Assembly: GCA_017476085.1 (NCBI GenBank)
Contig: JAFVEJ010000206.1
Coordinates: 1-5,456 of the forward strand
DNA length: 5,456 nucleotides
Direction: 5' to 3'
Source of the DNA: Alphaproteobacteria bacterium
GTDB taxonomy: Bacteria > Pseudomonadota > Alphaproteobacteria > RF32 > CAG-977
Shown piece by piece: positions 1 to 4,913 of this stretch (positions are counted from its first letter, which is position 1; the number at the start of each line of letters is the position of its first letter). The translations under genes were made by a program, and so were the position numbers. Under the pieces are notes generated by a model. It worked only from the letters and a program-made list of their open reading frames with translations, ran no database searches and had not been told where the DNA came from.

Positions 1-307
1 CCCCTTCATGCAACCGCCGGGCATTTTTAATCAACGCCTCCCATTGATTAACGCCTATTGATTTAAACAACGTCGCTTCAACCGCCGCATTCCCCCGCTG
101 ACCGAACAGCCGCGCCGGAATCACGCGCGTATCGTTGAACACCAATAAATCATCGGAACGCAATAAAGACGGGAAATCCGCAATATGCAGATCCGTAAAA
201 GAATCCGGAGGACAAACATGTAATAATCCGGCAGATTCGCGAGGCTCTGCCGGACGAGAGGCAATCCTTTCCTTCGGAAGGACAAAATCAAATTCGGAAA
301 CTAACAC
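1..307 (-). CDS. queA: S-adenosylmethionine:tRNA ribosyltransferase-isomerase QueA, N-terminal part (cut by window edge)
   Basis: Cytoplasmic enzyme of queuosine synthesis: it transfers the ribose of S-adenosylmethionine to 7-aminomethyl-7-deazaguanine in tRNA and isomerises it to epoxyqueuosine. The first 102 residues are visible of a family usually about 340 to 360 long. The start MLVSEFDFVLP, then ERIASRPAEPRESA (residues 13-26), LLVFNDTRVIPARLFG (54-69) and WEALIKNARRL (89-99), are the conserved N-terminal blocks of QueA. The start is GTG at 307. It is the only plausible one, because an in-frame TAA (the stop of the upstream SUKH gene) lies two codons before it. No good Shine-Dalgarno is visible, so translation may depend on ribosomes finishing the upstream gene. 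The gene continues beyond position 1. Identity is from recognised motifs; the catalytic C-terminal part cannot be checked here. Confidence 0.93.
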   Translation of the reverse strand, partial: MLVSEFDFVLPKERIASRPAEPRESAGLLHVCPPDSFTDLHIADFPSLLRSDDLLVFNDTRVIPARLFGQRGNAAVEATLFKSIGVNQWEALIKNARRLHEG

Positions 308-313
308 TGTATT

Positions 314-757
314 TTACAGACGCGGAGAAACGACACCTTCAAACATTGCGTCAAAAGCGTCAAAATCTTCCATCACATCATGACCGGTAAAGTCCAACAC
401 TTCGTATTTTTCATTTGCCGTGTTGTACACATACAAATCATCATCCGCACGCCCCAGCAGCACCATTCCTTCCAAATCGTCATTATAATCGGCAAAGTCC
501 TCATTGGCAGAAACGATATCGTTCAAAGTATAATTGCTGTCCGGATCGGTTACTTGATCCGTGCTGTAAAATTCAATGCCGTTCCAAGCAAACCCGTTGA
601 CTTCTCTTAAAAAATCAATGTATCCCTGCGGCACGGGCGGCAACCCGATTTCGGCCATATCTCTTTGGCATTGAGCCAAATCTTTGCTGGTAGCGGGACG
701 AACAATCATTGCGCCGTCATCATCGGCCAATTTTTTAAGAATATCTTCGATCATCAT
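314..757 (-). CDS. SMI1/KNR4 (SUKH) family protein, probable immunity protein
   Basis: Small 147-residue protein resembling the SMI1/KNR4 or YrhA-like branch of the SUKH superfamily. The family signature is visible: a short N-terminal helix, LPPVPQGYIDFLREVNGFAWNGIEFY (residues 39-64, giving the typical P-x-x-Y-x-x-F-L-R-x-x-N-G-F-x-W-N-G-I-x-F-Y), then VLLGRADDDLYVYN (99-112) and YEVLDFTGHDVMEDFDAFDAMF (118-139). It is very acidic: by my count 33 Asp/Glu against 9 Lys/Arg. SUKH proteins are known as immunity proteins for nuclease toxins. The upstream neighbour encodes a basic HNH nuclease, so an immunity role is inferred. Two adjacent ATG codons (757 and 754) follow an AGGA at 4 and 7 nt; the second may be the true start. 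The stop is 6 nt before queA. A housekeeping regulatory role is the alternative. Confidence 0.85.
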   Translation of the reverse strand: MMIEDILKKLADDDGAMIVRPATSKDLAQCQRDMAEIGLPPVPQGYIDFLREVNGFAWNGIEFYSTDQVTDPDSNYTLNDIVSANEDFADYNDDLEGMVLLGRADDDLYVYNTANEKYEVLDFTGHDVMEDFDAFDAMFEGVVSPRL

Positions 758-789
758 GTTATCCTAAACAGTTGCAAACAAGTAAAGGT

Positions 790-818
790 ATTTTATAGAA
801 AAAAATTCGATTCTTCAA
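790..818 (-). promoter_or_regulatory. sigma70-like promoter for the SUKH gene
   Basis: On the minus strand TTGAAG (818-813) is followed after exactly 17 nt by TAAAAT (795-790), which gives 4 of 6 and 5 of 6 matches to the -35 and -10 consensus. It lies in the 67-nt gap between the nuclease stop and the SUKH start. The predicted transcription start is near 783, giving a leader of about 25 nt that contains the AGGA ribosome binding site. It would let the SUKH gene and queA be expressed without the nuclease gene. Confidence 0.5.
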
Positions 819-824
819 CGGTTT

Positions 825-1418
825 TCAGCGTCCGGCCTGTTTCTGCATCAACTGGGCCACAGACACATTCAGCTTTTCGCGCGACTTGGCCGGACGTTTC
901 CAGACCATATCGTCGCACCAAGGCAGTTTGATTTTGATTCCCGCCGATAAATTCTGATTTTTCAGCTGCGGGTCTATGACCTCATGGTGCAGCTCATCAT
1001 GCGGTCGGATCGGCATAATGATCAGGTTCTTAAAATCATTCGTGCCGCCGCCATGAATCGGCAGCTTGTGATGCACATTATACCCGTTGACGCCGATTCC
1101 CTTGCGCATATTTGCTATCCCCGCATCGGAAATCCCCATCGCATGCAGTTCATCAACGAAATGTTCGGCCACATATTTCAAAAAAGCCGGACGAACCTCT
1201 TTTTTAAATTGTTCGCGCATTGCTTCGCGCTCGCCTTTGGGGGGAGTTTTGAACTCGACCTCTTTCAGCTTAAAGCCGTTGATCACGTCAAAGTCAAATT
1301 GACCGCGCGCGGCGCGTTCCTTTTCGGGCGTATTCTTTTTCTGTCCGTTGTTATAACCGAACTGCGCCCCGTGACCGCCCCGACGTGCGCGCTTTGTATG
1401 TGTGTATTCTTTCACCAT
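825..1418 (-). CDS. stand-alone HNH endonuclease domain protein, probable colicin-DNase-like toxin module
   Basis: A 197-residue basic protein (35 Lys/Arg against 23 Asp/Glu by my count). Residues 1-40 are especially basic and low in complexity; 62-92 look helical. The nuclease core is VHHKLPIHGGGTNDFKNLI (115-133) then PHDELHH (139-145). The spacing H116-H117, N131, H140-x3-H144 matches, to within one residue, the HNH metal site of colicin E7 (H544-H545, N560, H569, H573 as I recall it). H117 would be the general base and H116, H140 and H144 the metal ligands. No signal peptide, membrane segment or delivery domain is visible, so it resembles a detached toxin tip. The next gene is an acidic SUKH protein, the usual immunity partner of such nucleases. 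The ATG at 1418 is chosen because GGAG lies 6 nt upstream; ATG 1430 or TTG 1436 would add 4 or 6 residues without a site. A phage or housekeeping HNH protein is the alternative. Confidence 0.8.
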   Translation of the reverse strand: MVKEYTHTKRARRGGHGAQFGYNNGQKKNTPEKERAARGQFDFDVINGFKLKEVEFKTPPKGEREAMREQFKKEVRPAFLKYVAEHFVDELHAMGISDAGIANMRKGIGVNGYNVHHKLPIHGGGTNDFKNLIIMPIRPHDELHHEVIDPQLKNQNLSAGIKIKLPWCDDMVWKRPAKSREKLNVSVAQLMQKQAGR

Positions 1419-1430
1419 GGAAAACTCCAT
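1417..1430 (-). promoter_or_regulatory. hairpin over the ribosome binding site and start codon of the HNH gene
   Basis: Reading the minus strand, ATGGA (1430-1426) and TCCAT (1421-1417) are perfect inverted repeats with the 4-nt loop GTTT. The stem can be lengthened by two U-G wobbles. One arm carries most of the GGAG ribosome binding site and the other the first two bases of the ATG at 1418, so the mRNA could fold to hide its own initiation site. The stem is only 5 bp. Confidence 0.3.
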
Positions 1431-1506
1431 AATCAATCAAGCGTTAATTTTAAGGTTAAGCCTAACACACCTTTTGTGGCAAAGAAAGTCTTTTTTGTCT
1501 ATTTTT

Positions 1507-1752
1507 TCAGATAGTGATTATCTTCACCTGAATACCGTCCACCTGTTCCAATTTAATTCGGAGCTCTTCGATTTTTTCCTGCGGCGCTTCCATAACAATA
1601 GAAATCAGATTCAACTGCTTTTGACGATGAGGCACTCCCATACGGGCAATAATGCATTCACCGTACTGAGACAACAAATCATTGATTGAAGCTGCGGATT
1701 TTTCACGATGCGGCACAACGATAGCTATTTCCGCCAATTTTAATTCAGACAT
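1507..1752 (-). CDS. TM1266-like ACT-fold protein, putative regulator linked to iron-only hydrogenase
   Basis: An 81-residue soluble protein with a predicted ferredoxin-like (ACT/NikR C-terminal type) beta-alpha-beta-beta-alpha-beta order: strand about 5-13, helix 18-28, strand 33-40, strand 47-54, helix 57-69, strand 74-80. The block YGECIIARMGVPHR (30-43) followed by LNLISIVMEAP (48-58) matches what I know of the TM1266 family, named a putative iron-only hydrogenase system regulator, in which GRMGIPYRE-like and ISLIVDG-like segments recur. Its ligand and partner are not known to me. Start ATG 1752 follows GGGAGGA at about 7 nt, a strong site. No hydrogenase or hydEFG gene is visible in this window. 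The gene is separated by 72 nt from the DTW gene upstream, so it may be its own unit. A generic ACT-like protein is the alternative. Confidence 0.78.
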   Translation of the reverse strand: MSELKLAEIAIVVPHREKSAASINDLLSQYGECIIARMGVPHRQKQLNLISIVMEAPQEKIEELRIKLEQVDGIQVKIITI

Positions 1753-1780
1753 TATTACATCCTCCCGAAATTATTTTTTT

Positions 1781-1820
1781 CAAAATAAAAGAGTTTTGAC
1801 TAAAAAGCAAACATCTCTTT
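1781..1820 (-). terminator. possible weak intrinsic terminator after the DTW gene
   Basis: On the minus strand AAAGAG (1820-1815) can pair with CTCTTT (1793-1788), with a further inner pairing of TTTG with CAAA, and the second arm runs into TTATTTTG. It lies just after the DTW stop codon. The stem is short and AT-rich, and it overlaps the weak promoter candidate, so support is limited. Confidence 0.25.
1782..1810 (-). promoter_or_regulatory. weak sigma70-like promoter before the TM1266-like gene
   Basis: On the minus strand TTGCTT (1810-1805) and TATTTT (1787-1782) are separated by 17 nt, with 3 of 6 and 4 of 6 consensus matches. The predicted start would give a short leader holding GGGAGGA. 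The region is very AT-rich, so chance matches are likely. Confidence 0.25.
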
Positions 1821-1824
1821 AGGG

Positions 1825-2466
1825 TTATTTTTTATCTTGCCGTAATACCTTGTATTTTTCCAGCAGACAGGAAAAAGCCTCTGTCAATCCGGTCGCTATT
1901 TCCGGCTTTTCTCCCAAATAACTCAGGCATTGCGCACAGGCTTCCAACGTAGAAACGCTTTCCCGTCTGGGTTCTTTGCGCAGCTTGCCGTATAAAGATC
2001 TTTTTTCGGGCACCAACAGCAGCCGCCGTGTTTTCAACAGCCACGGATTGCGCCACCACAAAGCTTTAGCCTGGCTCCATGATCCGTCCAACAAAATAAT
2101 GCCTTCCAATTCCTGCAGGCACTGTTCTCTATCCGCAGCCAACCCGCCTTTTTTATCCAGAACATAAAGCCCCGGAGCGACCGGCGTTTCCTTTTGAGCC
2201 CCCAAATACAATACGCCCCATTTTTTCGGATCGGCCGGCCTTTTCAAAACAGCGGCCAAACTCGGACGGGACAAAGCGATTTCCAACTGGGAATTTTTCA
2301 GCATAGATTTCAAAATCCCCGCGGTTCCCAGCTCTTTATCCTGTTCCTGCGGATGCTGTAAAATCAACACGAAACGGCGGTTGTCAAAGGGCTTCGCGTT
2401 CGTGCAAACGCAGAGCCTTTTTTCTTTTCCGCATCTTTCACAACAAGTATCTGATTCTTTTGTCAA
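1825..2466 (-). CDS. DTW-domain protein, probable tRNA-uridine aminocarboxypropyltransferase
   Basis: A 213-residue cytoplasmic protein of the DTW (TapT/YfiP, DTWD1/2) family, which transfers the 3-amino-3-carboxypropyl group of S-adenosylmethionine to uridine in tRNA to make acp3U (position 47 for bacterial TapT). In order: a probable zinc-binding cluster C9-x2-C12-x6-C19-x-C21; LILQHPQEQDK (34-44), the HP-x-E block; LLDGSWSQAKALWWRNPWL (125-143), the DTW block, here with Ser instead of the naming Thr; and SLYGKLRKEPRRESVSTLEA (157-176), ending in the conserved ST-x-EA. It starts with TTG at 2466, overlapping the DUF1150 stop as TTGA. No ATG or GTG start lies between an in-frame upstream stop and this codon, and GGTGAG lies 6 nt upstream. 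It is probably translated by coupling, as the last gene of the heat-shock operon. The family call is firm; the exact tRNA position is inferred. Confidence 0.9.
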   Translation of the reverse strand: MTKESDTCCERCGKEKRLCVCTNAKPFDNRRFVLILQHPQEQDKELGTAGILKSMLKNSQLEIALSRPSLAAVLKRPADPKKWGVLYLGAQKETPVAPGLYVLDKKGGLAADREQCLQELEGIILLDGSWSQAKALWWRNPWLLKTRRLLLVPEKRSLYGKLRKEPRRESVSTLEACAQCLSYLGEKPEIATGLTEAFSCLLEKYKVLRQDKK

Positions 2467-2678
2467 TGGACGCTCACCGGTATCAGTTCGTTATCTATGA
2501 CCAGAGATAAAGCTTTGTTTTCATCATCCGTATAGGCCAACTCTGTTCCTTCAGCCGCATAGATAAACCACATTTTGCGGTGATCTACAATCTTTTGTTT
2601 GATATAAGCGACGGTATTTACGCCCAATTTGGCCAAATCATCGGCCGTTATGTCCTTTTTATCCATAGAAAACAGCAT
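2463..2678 (-). CDS. DUF1150 family protein
   Basis: A 71-residue soluble protein without signal peptide or membrane segment. It fits DUF1150: ADDLAKLGVNTVAYIKQKIVD (12-32), then IYAAEGTELAYTDDENKAL (39-57) and the end ELIPVSVH (64-71), matching the family's LG-x-x-x-VAY, hAADGT-x-LA and PVSVH blocks. The molecular function is unknown. The family is essentially alphaproteobacterial and is often found next to small heat-shock genes, as here, where it lies 23 nt after hsp20. The ATG at 2678 follows AAGGAGG at 5 nt, a near-perfect site, and so is preferred to the ATG four codons later. Its stop overlaps the TTG start of the DTW gene. A link to the heat-shock response follows from its place in the operon only. 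Confidence 0.88.
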   Translation of the reverse strand: MLFSMDKKDITADDLAKLGVNTVAYIKQKIVDHRKMWFIYAAEGTELAYTDDENKALSLVIDNELIPVSVH

Positions 2679-2701
2679 GACGACCTCCTTATTTATCGTA
2701 A

Positions 2702-3157
2702 TCAGGATTTCTTTTCGATTTTAGCTTTTTCGGAAGACTTTTCGCCTTTTTTGGAAATTTTAATCTGACGCACTTTAACCTCCGGTTCTTTTTGCTCCAA
2801 ATCAATATGCAGCAAACCGTTATTCAAATGAGCGTCTATCACTTCGACGCCGTCCGCCAGAATAAACGAACGTTGAAACTGGCGTGCCGCGATGCCGCGA
2901 TACAAATATTGACGTTCCGGCGCGTTTTCGTCTTCCGCATGCTGTCCGCGCACGATCAGTTGCTTGTCTTCTTCTTCAATCGTCAGATCATCTTCCGAAA
3001 AACCTGCAACGGCAATCGTAATCTGCAAATGACAGGGATCTATTTGTTCAATATTGTACGGCGGATAATTTTCCGAATTTTTAGCCGCCCGATCCAGCAT
3101 ACGTTCCAAAGAATCAAAACCGAGCATAAAAGGATTGTTAGACGTTAAAAAAGCCAT
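2702..3157 (-). CDS. small heat-shock protein, Hsp20/alpha-crystallin (IbpA type)
   Basis: An ATP-independent holdase chaperone of 151 residues that binds unfolding proteins in the cytoplasm and forms large oligomers. The N-terminal arm NNPFMLGFDSLERMLDRA (7-24) and YPPYNIEQID (31-40) are IbpA-like. The alpha-crystallin domain spans about 34-125, with ITIAVAGFSEDDLTIE (46-61), YLYRGIAARQFQRSFILADGVEV (84-106) and the signature AHLNNGLLHIDL (109-120). The I-K-I motif (132-134) for oligomer contacts follows, then a Lys-rich tail (136-151). The ATG at 3157 is chosen because AGGAG lies 7 nt upstream; an in-frame TTG at 3184 would add nine residues but lacks both a binding site and family similarity. 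It heads an operon with DUF1150 and the DTW gene and follows an RpoH-type promoter and a structured leader, so heat induction is expected. Confidence 0.96.
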   Translation of the reverse strand: MAFLTSNNPFMLGFDSLERMLDRAAKNSENYPPYNIEQIDPCHLQITIAVAGFSEDDLTIEEEDKQLIVRGQHAEDENAPERQYLYRGIAARQFQRSFILADGVEVIDAHLNNGLLHIDLEQKEPEVKVRQIKISKKGEKSSEKAKIEKKS

Positions 3158-3190
3158 TGTATTTCTCCTGATTAAAACGAGCAAATAACC
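3157..3190 (-). promoter_or_regulatory. ROSE-like RNA thermometer hairpin over the hsp20 ribosome binding site
   Basis: On the minus strand TTGCT (3184-3180) faces AGGA (3169-3166) of the Shine-Dalgarno across a 10-nt loop. This is the ROSE signature U-Y-G-C-U against AGGA, with U-A, C-G, U-G and U-A pairs and the central G left for a bulge or G-G contact. Outside it, U-G and then two U-A pairs can extend the stem after one mismatch. ROSE elements control small heat-shock genes of alphaproteobacteria, so gene and position fit. The large AU-rich loop makes it a weaker example, and no folding was computed. Confidence 0.5.
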
Positions 3191-3192
3191 GG

Positions 3193-3212
3193 CGGGTTCG
3201 ATACGACACCCG
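3193..3212 (-). promoter_or_regulatory. stable hairpin in the hsp20 leader
   Basis: On the minus strand CGGGT (3212-3208) pairs with ACCCG (3197-3193). Inside, after one bulged G, TCG (3206-3204) pairs with CGA (3200-3198) around a 3-nt loop: eight pairs, mostly GC. No U-tract follows, so it is not a terminator. A stable upstream hairpin followed by a weak one over the ribosome binding site is the usual plan of a ROSE leader. A smaller CCG-CTT-CGG hairpin lies further upstream. Confidence 0.55.
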
Positions 3213-3252
3213 TCGCCAGAACATCCGAAGCGGCATTATCCTGACCAAACGG

Positions 3253-3281
3253 ATATAATCACTCGTCTTTTTGTTTTCAAG
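3253..3281 (-). promoter_or_regulatory. RpoH (sigma32)-type heat-shock promoter for hsp20
   Basis: On the minus strand CTTG (3281-3278, extended to CCCTTGAAAA) and ATTATAT (3259-3253) are separated by 18 nt. The alphaproteobacterial RpoH consensus, as I know it, is CTTG, a spacer of about 17 to 18 nt, then CYTATNT; here the -10 matches at 6 of 7 positions. Transcription would start near 3246 and give a leader of about 90 nt. The same bases can be read as a sigma70 site (TTGAAA-N17-TATATC), so basal transcription by the main sigma factor is also possible. Confidence 0.65.
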
Positions 3282-3298
3282 GGCGAAAGAACACTTTT

Positions 3299-4300
3299 TT
3301 ACGAAGCGTCTTCCTTTTCCTTTCGACCGTCTTCTTTTTCCGCCGTTTCCGCCAAAGACAAAAGCACGCCTCCGAACAGCAGAATAAATGTGATTGCCAA
3401 AGAAATACGGTCGTCCACTTTGAAAAAGAATTCGTTTATAAAGACTTTGATGCCGATCGTCACCAGCAAAATCGCGCAGGCCGGCTGCAGATAAGAAAAA
3501 CGGTGAATGGCGGCAGACAACAAAAAGTAAAGAGCCCTCAGTCCCAAAACGGCAAACATATCACTTGAATAAATCGCGAACGTCTCATGCGAAACGGCAA
3601 ACATCGCCGGAACGCTGTCAATCGCGAACAACGCATCCCCGAATTCAATCAGCAGCAAAGCCAAAAACAACGGCGTGGCATACCATTTCATTTTTTTTGA
3701 ACCGGGACTTTCCGGCAGCCTGACAAAAAAATGCTCTTCGTGCAATTCGTTCGTCACGCGCAAATAGCGGCGAAAAAAACGAACCATACGACTGTCAGAC
3801 AGATTAATCGCCGGTTCGTCAGACAAAAGCATTTTTAAACCGGAATAAATCAGGAAAACAGCAAAAAGCAACAAGACATGGTCATACTTATCCAAAATCT
3901 CGGCACCGATGACAAACATCACGCCCCGCAGGACAGCCGCGCCTAAAATGCCCCAAAACAAAACGCGGTGCTGCGAATGACGGGGAATCCCCAGATAAGA
4001 AAATACAAGTGAAATCACGAAGACGTTATCAATCGACAGCCCTATTTCCACAATATAACCCGTGAAAAAATCAGAAGCCATTGATGCGCCGAAATACCAG
4101 TAAATCCACAAACCGAACAGACACGCAATTCCGGCATATACGGAAAACAGCAAAACGCTTTTTTTCGCACTGATTTCCTGGGCTTTTTTTTCTAAAATCC
4201 CCAGATCAACAAACAAAATGGCGCAGCCGACAGCTCCCAACATCAGCCAAATCCACAACGGTTGATGCAAAACGGTAAAAAACAACAAATCGTGTATCAC
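3299..4300 (-). CDS. TerC/Alx family integral membrane protein, probable metal exporter
   Basis: A 333-residue inner-membrane protein with about nine hydrophobic segments, the usual length for the Alx branch of TerC (E. coli Alx has about 320 residues). The two family hallmarks are present: VEIGLSIDNVFVISLVFSYL (84-103) with D91, and IEFGDALFAIDSVPAMFAV (218-236) with D222 and D228, acidic residues within membrane segments thought to handle the metal. HRVLFWGILGAAVLRG (111-126) and FAVLGLRALYFLL (249-261) are also typical. A charged loop (162-205) splits the two halves and the C-terminus is acidic and basic (319-333). Related proteins export manganese and, in tellurite-resistance clusters, support resistance; the substrate here is unproven. 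The start is GTG, with GGAG 9 nt upstream, 16 nt after the barrel-protein stop. That gap leaves no room for the yybP-ykoY manganese riboswitch found before E. coli alx. No terminator is evident downstream. Confidence 0.93.
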   Translation of the reverse strand: MIHDLLFFTVLHQPLWIWLMLGAVGCAILFVDLGILEKKAQEISAKKSVLLFSVYAGIACLFGLWIYWYFGASMASDFFTGYIVEIGLSIDNVFVISLVFSYLGIPRHSQHRVLFWGILGAAVLRGVMFVIGAEILDKYDHVLLLFAVFLIYSGLKMLLSDEPAINLSDSRMVRFFRRYLRVTNELHEEHFFVRLPESPGSKKMKWYATPLFLALLLIEFGDALFAIDSVPAMFAVSHETFAIYSSDMFAVLGLRALYFLLSAAIHRFSYLQPACAILLVTIGIKVFINEFFFKVDDRISLAITFILLFGGVLLSLAETAEKEDGRKEKEDAS

Positions 4301-4316
4301 TTAAAACAGCTCCGAA

Positions 4317-4913
4317 TCAGAAATTATAACGCAGCCCGACGTTCACCTTACGAATTTTAACATCTTGTTTTAATACGGGAGGCAAAGAGGATTTAGTCGA
4401 AAAATCTCCCAAATCGGCATATGTATAGCCGATATCCAGCGTTAAATTCTTCGGCAAATTAATCCCGATTCCTCCTGTAATTTTCCACGCCGGACGAAAA
4501 CGGGAATCACCGAACACCCGCCGTCCGTCAGCCGTCGCGTTGGGAGTATCGTTTCGGGAAACGCCAAAGCCGGCTCCGACATATGGCACAACGCCTTCAA
4601 AATCAAATAAGTCAACATATCCCGTCACCATTGCGGTCCAAGACGGCAAATGCGTCCGCACATGGCCGACCGCTCCGTTATAAGCCCGAGGTCCTTTCAT
4701 AATTATCCGCGTATATTCAAAGGTAAACTCACCGCGGAAGACTTCCGCCCATCTTTGGCCGAAGCCCATTTGTACATTTGTTCCTTTTTTTAATGGCGTT
4801 TTTGTACTGTACAGCCCACCCGCATCTATTCGCGTATAAAATCCTTCGTCCGCCCTCTCCGCCCTGGCGGGAGCAGTCAACAACAATACCATCAGGAAAA
4901 AAAACATTTTCAT
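4317..4913 (-). CDS. small outer-membrane beta-barrel protein
   Basis: A 198-residue exported protein. Residues 1-18 form a signal peptide: MKMF, a hydrophobic core FFLMVLLLTA, and A-R-A for signal peptidase I before E19. The mature part alternates polar and hydrophobic residues in strand-like segments (for example 46-71, 92-102, 108-119, 142-152, 157-166, 185-198) and ends VGLRYNF, with the terminal Phe needed for insertion by the Bam complex. VVPYVGAGFGVS (108-119), WKITGGIGINLPKNLTLDIGYTYADLGD (143-170) and the length suggest an eight-stranded barrel of the OmpA-like/OmpW-like class (OMP_b-brl type). Function cannot be told from sequence; such proteins serve adhesion, envelope stability or small-molecule passage. 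The ATG overlaps the pheA stop as ATGA, with GAAGGA 9 nt upstream, so translation is probably coupled to pheA. terC follows after 16 nt. Confidence 0.85.
   Translation of the reverse strand: MKMFFFLMVLLLTAPARAERADEGFYTRIDAGGLYSTKTPLKKGTNVQMGFGQRWAEVFRGEFTFEYTRIIMKGPRAYNGAVGHVRTHLPSWTAMVTGYVDLFDFEGVVPYVGAGFGVSRNDTPNATADGRRVFGDSRFRPAWKITGGIGINLPKNLTLDIGYTYADLGDFSTKSSLPPVLKQDVKIRKVNVGLRYNF

Noticed and set aside
1454..1466. Inverted repeat GTTA-N4-TAAC upstream of the HNH gene, possible operator
   Set aside because: Four-base arms in AT-rich DNA occur often by chance and no second copy or regulator gene was seen.
1440..1500. Possible promoter of the HNH gene: TTGCCA and a downstream TAAAAT on the minus strand
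   Set aside because: The two hexamers are about 25 nt apart, and the elements at correct spacing match poorly; no convincing pair was found.
984..1514. A 176-codon open frame on the plus strand opposite the HNH gene
   Set aside because: Its translation resembles no family I know and lacks a good ribosome binding site; the minus strand holds a clear HNH motif, so this is an antisense shadow.
3158..3184. Upstream TTG start for hsp20 adding nine residues
   Set aside because: There is no ribosome binding site before it, the added residues do not fit the family, and the sequence is better explained as leader RNA.
3230..3298. Terminator after terC
   Set aside because: No stem followed by a U-tract was found; the T- and A-rich bases here belong to the hsp20 promoter.
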